A DNA stretch of 64,000 bases from Stentor coeruleus (taxonomy: Eukaryota > Ciliophora > Heterotrichea > Heterotrichida > Stentoridae), in the NCBI GenBank assembly GCA_001970955.1, contig MPUH01000120.1, positions 1-64,000 of the forward strand, read 5' to 3'. Under the pieces are notes generated by a model. It was given only the letters and a program-made list of their open reading frames with translations, did no database searches and was not told the origin of the DNA. Within the stretch, counting starts at the first letter, position 1, and each line of letters opens with the position of its first letter. Shown piece by piece: positions 31,836-43,259 of this stretch. The position numbers were made by a program, and so were the translations under genes.

Positions 31836-31932
31836 CTAATAGAATTGTTTAAATAAGATAAATAAAAAATTGCTTAAGAAATGCAATTACCCTTTATGCA
31901 TAACACAATTAAACCCTAACTAAAAAAACATA

Positions 31933-34900
31933 CTAATTTTCCATATTCACCTTTGATTCTTTCAAAAAATACGTCATAAGCGATCTTTGACTAGCTTCAT
32001 GATATACTTCTTTATTTGTATGAAAAAGATATTTCCCAGGGCATTCACTTTCCAAAATCTCTCTAGTCTTATCACTAACATTAATTTTCCCTTGAGCTCC
32101 AGCGCTTTCAACCATATTCGCAATATCCACATCAGCCCCATAAATATCATACCTAACAATTTTTGTCCCAACAATCCCCGCTATAATTTTCCCAGTATGT
32201 ATCCCAATACGCATTTGTAAATTGCTACTAAACTTAAAATGTTTTATACTATCCACCATTGATAAAGCTAATTTAACAACATTTTCAGTTTTTTCTATAT
32301 GTTTTTTTTCATCAAAACTATTAAGACCTAAAGCAACAAAGCAATCTCCTATAGTATGGACTTTATAACATTTCATATCAATTGTCAATTTTTCAAATGC
32401 TGCAAACATATTAGAAAGTTTTATTATAATATCTTCTGGTGAACGACTTGATGAATATGATGTAAAACCACATATATCAGCATAAAGAATTGTTATGTTT
32501 TCTAAAATATCAAGGATTGGATTTCCTTCAAGTAATCTATCATAAACATGATCTGGGATCATTTGTATTAGAAGTTTATCAACTCTGTTAATTGCAGCTC
32601 TAGCTTTGATTTTAAGATTATAAGTCTCACGGTCATAATATTCACGTGCCCAGCTAGCAGCGGTATTGATTATAATGAAAAAAATTATGAAAAATGCTTC
32701 ATCAAAAAAATTTATTTGCCTGGCGTTTGTTAAAAGCATCCACATTATAAACTCAGGGATTGCAACAACTAAAATATACCCAAAAAGCAACCCACTAATA
32801 TGATTTATTGTAACATTCATATACATACATTCTAAAACAAGGACATAATTAAGTTCCACCTTAATAAAATTAGAAAATATCTGTATCAAACACATAATCA
32901 AATAATAAAATACCATAATCCATTGATAATCCCTAAGAACAATCAACACTTTAAGATTCCTCCCAATAAGCAGTTGTACTGTAATTCCTATAAGTCTGAA
33001 AATTATACACACAAGCTCAATTGTGTTATCTTTATTAGTTAAAACCATATAATGTGATAAATAATTCCCTGTAATTAACAAATTTACAAAAACTGACATG
33101 ACAAATCCCCTTCTAACATTTTTATAATTTCTCTTAATAAAATCTTTTCTATAAGCCTGTTGTGGATTAGATTCATAATAAACCAAAACATTCCATTGTA
33201 TTTTTTCTGAAAAATGTAACACATCATCTTTATTTTCTCCCAAATAATTCATATCCTCAGCATTCTCAAAGTCTTCTTTTTTAATAAAATCAATATCAAA
33301 AAGAGTTTCCATTCTTTCAAGCCCTCCTCCTCTTGCATTGTTATCAATAAGTTGTAAGTTACTTTCATGTCTTTCATGACCTTTTCTTGTGTTGTTGATA
33401 AAATCATTAACTTTTTTACTTGTGATTTCTGAGGTTTTTTTATAACATTTTTGTTTTTTTGACTCGACAAAATAGGTTTTGACTCTTCCGTTTCGGCCTT
33501 TAAACATAATCAAGTCTTCTTTGAAAATAAATTCTTCTCTTTGGATTATGTTGTAAGTTGTATCTGATATTCTGATTTTATTTGGTTGTTTGATTGTACT
33601 ACACATACGACTTGCGATATTCATAGTGTCACCTACAAGGCTGAATTGAGGTTTATGATCACCAACAACTCCACAAGTTATATAACCAGTATTTATTCCT
33701 ATTCTTAAGTTGATTTTTTCCCCATCAGGCCATTTGTATTTTTCAAACTTTTTCAATATGGCAAGGGCGAATTTTACAATGCTTAATGCATGGCTTTCAA
33801 AATTTACCCCATCAGCATTATCACTATTATTTGTATTAAGCCCACTACATGCTACATAAGTTTTATTTACTGTCTCAATTTTTATTATGTTTTGTTTTTC
33901 ACATAAATCATCTAGTATAAGAGTATATTTACTAAGCATTTCAATCAAAGCAGTTTCACTATACATCATACATATTTTTTCGAAATTCCAAATCTCACAA
34001 AACATTATCGTAACATTGCTTTTATTAATAATTTTCTTTTTCTTTTTAATATCTTCTGTTATAAACTCTGGGAATAGTCTTGACAACATATTATTTCTAC
34101 ATTTGTATTTAGCCTCACATTTTTTTTTCATAACATAAGTTAATCTACTAGATGTTTCTATGGCAAATCCAACATAAATACTAATAAAAGTTATGCCAAT
34201 AAGGATTATTGAATAACTAAGGGCAAGTAAAACAGCTGAATTAGGACTGAGTTTTTTTGAATATATTAAAATAATCCTTGAAAGGTATATTACAAGAAAA
34301 ATCGACCATATAATAAATACTTGATAAGTATTAGCTCTAAGGATAATAAAAATTATAATTGAAGCTGTAGCTGTACTCATAGAACCATCAAGTTCATATA
34401 TAAATTCTAATGTTGTTTTAATCGTCAACCCACTTATAATCAAAATAAGCAAGCTTGAATTAAAGTTTTTATGGAACAATTTCGTCATAGTAGCAAAAAA
34501 AGCTAAAACTGCAGCTCCTAGTAATACAAATCTTATAACATAAATTTCTTTGTTTTTCCCTTGAGCGGTTTCGTATATAGTCCAAAGAAGTATTCCAATA
34601 ACAATCAGTAGGAGCATTCTTCGAACATAAGTTAACGCCCTATCAGACTTATTTTTAGAATAAACAATTTCTATATTTGGGTTTTCAAATTTTAAAGTAT
34701 ATGGATTACGTTTATAGTTATTAATTTTCTGATCAGGAACACCTTTAATAATATAATTAATATGTTTTGATGTAAAAATTTTCAAAGGATTTGTAATAAA
34801 ATTCATCAACCTCCGATTTAAAATGTTTATTTTATATTTTTCCGATCTGTTTATAAGAGTATTTTGACTTACATTAAAAGTATCACAAGGGGCTATTCTA

Positions 34901-37900
34901 TTCCTAGTCAAAACTCTAACACGAGTTATAAAATCTTTTCTTAAACACCCAATAAACAAAATACCAAAATTCATAGCTGGGCCACAAAATAAAAGTATAG
35001 TTAATTTAGGTGATGAAAAAATAATATTAACAACACCATTGATTTCATTTGGAAATACACCAAATCTATCATGTAAATAAATCAGTGAAAATAATAAAAG
35101 ATTACTAATCCAAATTGAGATTATAAAAAGTTTGTTCCATTCATACATCATAATCATTGTAGCAATAAGCGATGTCAATACAGCAATCATAAAAGCTAAA
35201 GTACCTATAATACTATAACTCTCAGTATAACCATATCCAATAATATATGAAGTTCCAAATATAACTGTTGTAAATAAAACAATAGAGCATAAAATTGAAA
35301 TAATACACCATCTGAAGAACTTTTTCCAATTAAGAAACCTAAAAAAAATCGTCTGATTATACAACTCAGGGTTTTCTAATAAAATACTTCTTTCAAGGTC
35401 TTTATCTAAAACCCCTAAAACAATAACAGGAAATGAAGTCATAAAAACATTATAAGACATAATAAGCCAAGAGTCATATAAAGTATTACCTGAATACCAA
35501 TCGGCGAATGTATAAAAAAACATAGGGAGGATAAGTAAAAAGTTCTTGAAAAAAGATATCAAAATAACTCTGGATACACGAGAATTGTTCCAACGACCAT
35601 GAGCTAATAATAAATGAGGTAGGTGTTCGAATCTACATAAAGCATAATCACTAGAATTAGCAGCTTGCATACCTTCTTTACCCATAATCCCAACACCAAT
35701 ATCTGCTTCTTGTAACATATAAATATCATTACTCCCATCGCCAATACTTAAAGTTACAGGTTTATATGAAAAATGATTTTTAACAAGTTTAATAACCTGT
35801 GCTTTTTGAAAAGGGGTTATTCGGCACATGATAACAGATACGCAAAATGCTGAAAATACAGAAAAATATTTCAAATTTTCTTTTTTCTGGAAAATCATAG
35901 CCAAACTCTGACCTGAAACTAATAAACAAGGTTCAGAACGTTGTTCTAAAGGAAAACCTTCATTTTTTTTATTCTCAAGTAAAACAGTAAGTGCATCAAC
36001 ACACATCCCAGTAATATCTTCTTCAATAAGATACATATACTTTAATATAAACCTTAACAAACTCATTTCAATTTCATTAACATCAACACATTCTAATCTT
36101 ATAATCTCAGTCGAATATGCTATAAAACCTGAAGAATATGCCACATTCTCTGCAGTTTCTTTTTTATCCCCAGTTAACAACCATAATTTTATCCCAGCTT
36201 TCTGTAACAAATTCACAGCTTTTGGAACCCCTTTTCTAACTTTATCCTCTACACCTGTAATTCCAATAAATTCTAAATCAGTTTCAAATTCTTCAGCAAG
36301 TTTTTCAAGAATCACTTTTTTATCCCCGATCGAAGAATTCGCAGCTGAAAACTTGTCTTTGAATTCAATAAGTTCATCTTTTAATAATATTCTTCTACCA
36401 TAAACAAGTGTTCTTAAACCTTTTTTTGAGAATTTTAATAAAGATTCTTGTGCGTTTATAAGAAAACGATGTGGACGCATTCTAGGAAACATGACACTAT
36501 CTGAGCCTTTACAAATTATCATAGGAGGATAGTTTAAACCGAAGAATTCAACAACAACAGACATTCTTTTACGATCTGATGTGAATTCATTTACTCCGAT
36601 ATATGTAAAAGTTATACTGTAATTACCAATTTTTAATTCTCTTAGGCCATAGTTATTAGTTCGATATGTATAATCAAAACATGATGCGGCTATTACTAAT
36701 GCTTCTTCATCTGGGGATATTCCTTGATATGTTCCTTCTGAGTCACATTTTACAGTATGACATATACCGACACACATCCAAAAAGCATGGACTTCTGGAA
36801 GATGCATTTTTCCAAGAAGCCGATCGTCTTGGAAGTTGAACTTTTTATGCTTTTTTTTGTAGGTTTTATTAACTACACGGCTTTTGCCATAGGTTTCGCC
36901 GTTTATCCAGCATTTTTTGAACTCCATTTTGTTTTTGGTTAATGTACCTGTTTTATCGGAAAAAATATACTCGATTTGGGCAAGGTCTTCATGTAGATCA
37001 CTGTTTTTTACCATAGCTTTCCGGTGAAGAAATAAATTCATATCATTTTCAATAAGTTTAGCTTGGAAAAGTTTGATTAAATCTAAAGTTACATATAGCG
37101 ATATCGGTACCAAATTGTTGTATAGTANCAGATCACTGTTTTTTACCATAGCTTTCCGGTGAAGAAATAAATTCATATCATTTTCAATAAGTTTAGCCTG
37201 GAAAAGTTTGATTAAATCTAAAGTTACATATAGCGATATCGGTACCAAATTGTTGTATAGTATCAAAAAAGAAAACACACTCAAAATAAACCCAATCTCA
37301 GGCACATTATACAATTCTTTANATCAAAAAAGAAAACACACTCAAAATAAACCCAATCTCAGGCACATTATACAATTCTTTAATACTCGGGTATTTATAA
37401 TAATAATATATATTAGCAAAAGTACAAATCAACGCAAATAATAAAAGTTCGCTAATAGCAAACCAAAAAAACTTATTCAGCATATTCACGACTTTAGACT
37501 GTTTTCTATTTTTTAAAATCTTTGAATTAATCATAAGTTTTGTATCTATACCAGTATAAACTACAACACCAATCACTTCTTTAACATTTTTCAAAGTACT
37601 CCCTCTCAATATCATATTCTGCATACTTAATGTTATATTATGCGTAAAATCTTCAAGCTTTAATTGACCCTCAAATCTATATAAAAGACTATTTGGTTGC
37701 TCTACTTTCATTTTCGCATTTTTCAACCTTTTAATTTTCTCTTCAATATCATCAAAATTCCCTGAAAACATAACCGCTGTATCTTTTAACGCATGCTTTT
37801 TTTGATATGTATTTTCCCCATCAAGATTTGAAATTTCAACATAAGCTGTACCATCTTCTTCTGATGTACTTAAAAGAATGATATCAGCAGGGATAGGTTC

Positions 37901-38356
37901 ATCTTGTTGAAGTTTTATAATACTTCCAACAATGATATTTTCCCAATAAACTTGTAATAATCTACTATTTTCATCTATAATGACCTGAGCGATTCTCTGA
38001 TTGATTTCTTTATCACTTTTATAACGATTGTAGCTATGATATGCATCTTTGAGCATTGAGGTTATAATTATAAGACATAAAGGGGCTAGTGTTCCCCATG
38101 ATGCTAATGGAGAGAGATTGAATGGGATGGTTTGGAAAATAGAGACAATAAGGAACCAAAGGATTTCTGGACGACTGAATTGCTGTAGAAGGTCATTTGG
38201 TAAGAAGGAAAGTCTAGTGTATTTGCAGGTTGATATATAATTAGACGGGTATACTAGGTTTTCATCTAGACGAGGCTTGAGTAAATGAATTTCCCTATAA
38301 GATTTTATGTTCATTATTTTTATAAGCTTTTTTATTGTAAATTTTAGAATTATCAA
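31933..38356 (-). CDS. P4-ATPase / guanylyl cyclase fusion
   Basis: 2075 aa after collapsing two N-joined duplicates (36995-37262 and 37262-37382); the frame is then continuous. The N-terminal half is a P4-type lipid flippase with the actuator DGE (NLDGEN), phosphorylation site DKTGTLT near residue 401 and hinge GDGSND near 805. A spacer with six hydrophobic segments leads to cyclase domain C1 (about 1385-1560), six more segments and cyclase domain C2 (about 1885-2070). C2 keeps both metal-binding Asp residues (YADICGF, TIGDCF). C1 has lost them (FCEIWNF, TVNKTY) but keeps the Asn/Arg pair (NIASRM) and a Glu typical of guanine selection (KIETV). This inverted pairing is known for ciliate and apicomplexan membrane guanylyl cyclases. 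It makes cGMP at a membrane. Translation may start at the second ATG, 14 codons in. Confidence 0.9.
36995..37262. repeat. N-joined direct duplicate inside the cyclase gene
   Basis: The 133 bp at 36995-37127 recur at 37130-37262 with one mismatch around the N at 37128. Collapse keeps the flippase frame. Confidence 0.92.
37262..37382. repeat. N-joined direct duplicate inside the cyclase gene (second)
   Basis: The 60 bp at 37262-37321 recur exactly at 37323-37382 around the N at 37322. Confidence 0.93.
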
Positions 38357-38869
38357 TGTAAGTAGATGGGATGTTGAATGAGGAATATAAGATTTGAAGG
38401 AAATTATAAGTTTAGGGGAAAATTGAGGGGTTTTTTATAAAGTTAAAATATGAAGATTAGGAAGATTGCTTTTTTGTGATGCTTTTGAGTGTTGTAGTTG
38501 GTGAGATAAAATTTTTCGATTAGATGCTTGGATTTTTTATTTGATAAGCTTAGTTTAGTTTATTGATGGATTTTTATGAGAAAAGACTACAAATAAGATC
38601 AATACATTTTTACTCATTAATATTATCCCTTGCTAGATTAAATCATCTGTGTTTATACCACACGACTCTTTGTTTTCGTTAATATTTATCCACTACTATA
38701 AAAAGTAAATACCTTGTATTTATACAATTTTTTTTTAAAACGCCAGCTCAAAATAATATGCAAAAGATTACGTCATCCTAATTCTATATAATAAACACAT
38801 AATAAAGCTTAACTAATACCATACCATCATGATTAATCCTTATAAGTCACAAAAAGTATATACTATAAA
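38357..38869. promoter_or_regulatory. 513-bp divergent region between guanylyl cyclase and PKG-like genes
   Basis: It is the only upstream space for both genes, so their promoters are here. The left half is G-rich/C-poor on the plus strand and the right half is less so, matching the strand pattern seen upstream of other genes. An 8-bp ATCATGAT palindrome lies about 45 bp before the plus-strand start. No known factor site can be named. Confidence 0.5.
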
Positions 38870-41497
38870 ATGGGATGTTTTAATACAAAAGTCCTTCCTA
38901 GAAAAAAGTCTATTCCAGGATACGTAAGTTCACTTCCACTTCTCAATGAAAATTTACGTTTAACCGAAGAAACTATTTTACAGTTTAAAAAAGGAATGAC
39001 CATTCGTCCAAAATCTCGAAATACTCTTATAGCAGCTGTTCAAACCGATTACCTAAGACCAGAAAATGATGTTGATGGACTAACAGCAAGCATTATCGTG
39101 CGACAAAAATCAGAAAATGAGCTGTTTAGTATAAAGCGATCTTTAGAAAATCATTTTCTCTTCAGAGATATCCCTGAAGATTCATTAGTAAGTATCATGA
39201 ACTCAATGAATTACTACATTTTAAATGAAAACCAAACCATATTCAGTCAAGGAGATGGAGGGTATAATTTTTTTATAGTAGCTTCAGGTAGTATCGAGCT
39301 AATATCCAACGGCCGTCGCTCAAAAGTTCTAGGCAAAGGAGAATCTTTTGGCGAATTAGCTTTAATCCACGACTCTTGTCGTAGAGTTACCGCAAAAACT
39401 ATAACAAAAGTCCGTCTCTGGGGTTTAGGAAGAAGTTCATTCAAAATGCATTTAAAAAAAAACAGAAGCGCAAAATTCCAAGAAAACCTTTCATTTATAT
39501 CTTTAACTGAAATCTTCAATTCATTAAATCAAATCCAATTAGAAAATTTAGTCAGTTCAGCTATAACAGAAACTTTTGAAGAAAATGAAAAAATAATAAA
39601 CGTAGGGGATATAGCAACAGAAATGTATATAATAAAAGAAGGTTCAGTGAGTATTTTTAAAAATAATATAAAAGTTAACACCCTTAGCAAAGGGGATTAT
39701 TTTGGAGAACATTCATTATTATATGGGACTATGAGGATTGCTACTGCTATAGCTAATTCTCATACAGTATGTTTATGTTATACTCAAGAATTATTAAAGA
39801 AGAATCTTGGACAATATCCAGAAAAATATCTTTATCATAATACTGTTAGGATATCTTTATGTAATGATGAATTATTGGGGAAATTAACTCCTTTGCAAAA
39901 TAATAAACTTGTCCCATATGTGAAAGTTCATAAAATCAGTGGGGATTATGAAGTTTCATTGACGAAAAAGTTGTATGTTGTTGTAAAAGGGGTGGTTGTT
40001 GATGCTAATACAGAAAAAAAATGGAAAAGTTTGAAATGTATAGAGAGTTATTATTTGTTACAACAGGAAAGTGATGAAAAAATTAAATTAATTGCAGAAG
40101 AAGCTACTGTGGCTACTGTTACTAGAAAAAATATTATTAAAGCATTTGGCATATCTTTAGAAAGAAGGTTGATGTGTAATAAAGTATTGAAAATGATGAA
40201 TAAAATATATTTTCTAAGGTTTGTCCCTAGAGAAAAAATTGAAGAGCTTTCATTGTTGGTGACTAGTAAAAAAATTCCTACTGGGACTGTGGTTTTTAAT
40301 AAAGGGGATGATGGGGATTATTGCTATTTAGTTAAAAAAGGGAAAGTTAATATAGAAATAGATGAAAAAGTTGTTAATACAATAGGGAAAAGTGATTATT
40401 TTGGAGAAAGAGCTATAATGTTTAAAGAAAAACGTGCAGCTAGAGCAAGAACTGTTGAAGATTGTCAATTCTGGCTTATAAGCCATGAAGATTTTCTTCA
40501 ACTCCTTGACAAAGATCTTGAAATGTACTTGGAAAAAAAAATACGCCTTCAAGACACTTCTATAAAACTAAGCGATTTAGAAATTATCGATAAACTAGAC
40601 AAAAACGGCTTAGCGACTATGTATCTCGTTTGTAACAAAACAAACAACATGCTCTACGCGTTAAAATCCATAGAAAAATCCATAGCCGAAAACTTCCAAC
40701 TAATAGAAAAACTAAACATCGACAAAAACATCCATAAAAAACTCAACTTCCCTTTTATATGCACATTAGTCCGAACTTTTGCTGATACAAAAAACTATTA
40801 TTTTCTCTACGAATACATCCCAGGACCCACAATTGAAAGTTTAATCAGAACAAATATAGGTCTCGGGATTAAAATGTCTAAATTTTATGCATCAATAATA
40901 CTATTGTCTATAGAATATTTACATTCAGAGAATATAATTCATAGAGCTATAAATTCACAATCATTCCTAATAGATGAAAAAGGGTATCCAATATTAACTC
41001 ATTTTTTAAACTCAAAAACTATTAATTCAAGAACTTATTCTATAGTAGGTATTCCTTATTATATGTCTCCTGAAATGTTAAATGGGAATGGTTATAGTTT
41101 TAATTCTGATCTTTGGAGTTTTGGGATTTTTATATATGAAATGTTATATGGAGTCTATCCTTTTGGCCATGATGAAGAAGACCCATTTTTAATATATAAA
41201 GCGATATTGAATTCCCAATTAAGATACCCAGTTTTTATAAAAGAGTCAATGAAACCTAAAGGAATTATAGAGTTTTTACTTCAAAAAGATTCATTGCTTA
41301 GAGGTACAGCTGAAGATTTGAAATCACATGCTTGGTTTGAAGGGACTTCATGGGAAGATTTATTATCAGGTAGGGTGAAACCTGAATTTATACCTGAAAA
41401 AAATAAAATCGACATGTCAAAGACTAAAAGGTTTAGAGACACTCTGGATACCCAAGATGATGATATTTTTTCTTATAATTTTGATAGGGATTTTTAA
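38870..41497 (+). CDS. PKG-like cyclic-nucleotide receptor with pseudokinase domain
   Basis: 875 aa in the layout of apicomplexan/ciliate cGMP-dependent kinase: four cyclic-nucleotide domains then a kinase domain. MGC at the start is a myristoylation plus palmitoylation signal. Domains A, B and D keep phosphate-cassette features (FGELALIHDSCRRVTA, R near 171; FGEHSLLYGTMRIATA, R289; FGERAIMFKEKRAARA, R522). Domain C (about 330-430) is degenerate, as in PKG. The kinase domain (about 568-845) keeps the ATP-site Lys (YALK, K599) and SPE, but HRD is HRA (A693), the catalytic-loop Asn is Ser698, DFG is HFL (711-713) and the Gly loop is damaged. It should bind cGMP but not phosphorylate. Its head-to-head partner makes cGMP. 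Confidence 0.88.
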   Translation: MGCFNTKVLPRKKSIPGYVSSLPLLNENLRLTEETILQFKKGMTIRPKSRNTLIAAVQTDYLRPENDVDGLTASIIVRQKSENELFSIKRSLENHFLFRDIPEDSLVSIMNSMNYYILNENQTIFSQGDGGYNFFIVASGSIELISNGRRSKVLGKGESFGELALIHDSCRRVTAKTITKVRLWGLGRSSFKMHLKKNRSAKFQENLSFISLTEIFNSLNQIQLENLVSSAITETFEENEKIINVGDIATEMYIIKEGSVSIFKNNIKVNTLSKGDYFGEHSLLYGTMRIATAIANSHTVCLCYTQELLKKNLGQYPEKYLYHNTVRISLCNDELLGKLTPLQNNKLVPYVKVHKISGDYEVSLTKKLYVVVKGVVVDANTEKKWKSLKCIESYYLLQQESDEKIKLIAEEATVATVTRKNIIKAFGISLERRLMCNKVLKMMNKIYFLRFVPREKIEELSLLVTSKKIPTGTVVFNKGDDGDYCYLVKKGKVNIEIDEKVVNTIGKSDYFGERAIMFKEKRAARARTVEDCQFWLISHEDFLQLLDKDLEMYLEKKIRLQDTSIKLSDLEIIDKLDKNGLATMYLVCNKTNNMLYALKSIEKSIAENFQLIEKLNIDKNIHKKLNFPFICTLVRTFADTKNYYFLYEYIPGPTIESLIRTNIGLGIKMSKFYASIILLSIEYLHSENIIHRAINSQSFLIDEKGYPILTHFLNSKTINSRTYSIVGIPYYMSPEMLNGNGYSFNSDLWSFGIFIYEMLYGVYPFGHDEEDPFLIYKAILNSQLRYPVFIKESMKPKGIIEFLLQKDSLLRGTAEDLKSHAWFEGTSWEDLLSGRVKPEFIPEKNKIDMSKTKRFRDTLDTQDDDIFSYNFDRDF

Positions 41498-41553
41498 GTT
41501 AAAATCTATACCAATATGGATATAAATTTAACTTGTAAACATGATTATAAATA

Positions 41554-43137
41554 ATGAGTGATGATTGCTTAAAATATTGTTTATTGTGTAAGGATATTGG
41601 CCAGTTTTTTATTGATGAAGAAGAAACTCATAGGGTCTGCAACTTGCATAAACATAGCGAAATCAGAAATTTTAGTGTTACATGTAGAATGTGTAATTCA
41701 GATGCGAATTCTATAAAAGGTGATGGTTTTAAAGGAAATTCGGTAAGTAAAGAGATTAAAATCGATTTTTGCGACCAGTTGTGTTTTAAATGTAATCGGC
41801 TTGGGGGATTTTATGTGAATTATAGTCAATATCATACATTATGCGATCTGCATACTCATGAAGATGTTTTAGATAATGTTTTAGTTGATTGCAATCATTG
41901 CCATAATAATGTTTTGCTGATCTATGATGTTTTATCAAAACATACTATGAAAAAAACTATAATTCTCTTTAAGTTTAGAAACCTTATCTCGAAGACAATA
42001 AATTTCAGTAGGTCAAATAATGATAAAAATAAATCAACAAATGATATTGTGAAGTCCGGCACTTCTTCTAAAAATTCAGGTCTAAATTCTGAGAGTTCTG
42101 CAATTGGTCCGGCTAAGACTTCTAGATCTGCAAATTTAAATAAAAATTTAAGCGAAAGTACTTTTGTTTCAAGAGTTAATATAAATCCTCAGATCAACAA
42201 ACTTCAGGTTGAGAATTTAAACAATGCTATGAGAAGTTCTTCAGTAAGTAAAAAAATTGAAAGCAATCTTCTCCCAGCTAAAATTATGGATGATAGTGAT
42301 AGTGATATTGATATTCCTTCACCTGAAGAAGCAAAAATCGGTTTAGTCCATAAAACAATTCAATCTATTTCTCATACAAAAGATATAAAAAGTGAAGTTC
42401 AGTGCCTACCTAATCCTATAGAGAACATCTTTTGTTATAATCATAAAAATACTCCTGGAGTAAAAAAAGAATATTATTTTCACTTCAATCTTAGATCTGT
42501 TTCGCCAAACCCTATGTCATTTAAAAATAAAAATGATATGATTCCTAGTAAAAAACTCCAACAAAACATGATTCCTAGGAGATTTCCAGTTCGATCTGAG
42601 AGAAGTATATGTATTGATTGTTATGAATGGGCTAAGTTAAAAGTTTCTGATAAAATAAAATATTGTCCTAACTGTAAGGAATCAATAATTTCTGATGAGA
42701 TAAAATTTAATTGTTCTCACGATGGATGCGGATTCTGTTATTTTGAAGGAAACTGTTGTTTTAAATGCTGGGAAAAAGAGCATATCAGCAAAGATTATGA
42801 ATGTTTTAAATGTAAAAGAATTAGAGACTCAGTACAATTGTTTTGTGGGCACTTTATTTGTAAAAAATGCAGAAGAAAAAAGCGAATAAAACGTCTAAAC
42901 TATTCTTGTATTGAATGTTGCATGAGTAAAATGAAAAAATGCTTATCGTGTAATAAAATTTGTGAGTGGGAAATTAATGAAGAAAATGGTTTGCTTCATA
43001 AAAAATGCTGTGATAATTACTATTGCTTATTTTGCTTTGATAGAAAAATCAAAGTGTTTAATATTTATAAAGAGTGCAATTGCTTAAAAGAAAAAAGTAT
43101 TTTCAATAGAATCAAGCAAATTAGTGATTTTAAGTAA
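41554..43137 (+). CDS. Cys-rich array member 5, finger-poor with doubled N-module
   Basis: 527 aa, 56 bp after the PKG-like gene. The N-terminal family module occurs twice (CLLCKDIGQFFIDEEETHRVC near residue 8 and CFKCNRLGGFYVNYSQYHTLC near 75). The middle (about 130-340) is Ser/Asn/Lys-rich and lacks fingers. Only two strict CxHxxC cores remain (CSHDGC, CGHFIC), both in the C-terminal part. The C-terminal signature (IECC...CEWEINEENGLLHKKCC) is well kept, which ties it to the family despite the missing repeats. It could have lost the repeats or be an ancestral short form. Confidence 0.8.
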   Translation: MSDDCLKYCLLCKDIGQFFIDEEETHRVCNLHKHSEIRNFSVTCRMCNSDANSIKGDGFKGNSVSKEIKIDFCDQLCFKCNRLGGFYVNYSQYHTLCDLHTHEDVLDNVLVDCNHCHNNVLLIYDVLSKHTMKKTIILFKFRNLISKTINFSRSNNDKNKSTNDIVKSGTSSKNSGLNSESSAIGPAKTSRSANLNKNLSESTFVSRVNINPQINKLQVENLNNAMRSSSVSKKIESNLLPAKIMDDSDSDIDIPSPEEAKIGLVHKTIQSISHTKDIKSEVQCLPNPIENIFCYNHKNTPGVKKEYYFHFNLRSVSPNPMSFKNKNDMIPSKKLQQNMIPRRFPVRSERSICIDCYEWAKLKVSDKIKYCPNCKESIISDEIKFNCSHDGCGFCYFEGNCCFKCWEKEHISKDYECFKCKRIRDSVQLFCGHFICKKCRRKKRIKRLNYSCIECCMSKMKKCLSCNKICEWEINEENGLLHKKCCDNYYCLFCFDRKIKVFNIYKECNCLKEKSIFNRIKQISDFK

Positions 43138-43259
43138 CTTAGCATTAATATAAATTTCATGATAATAAAATATTCACAGACTATAATTTACCTTACAAAA
43201 AGTATTATTTTGATGATTTTTAGATATATCATATAATTATATAATTATATAAATAATAT

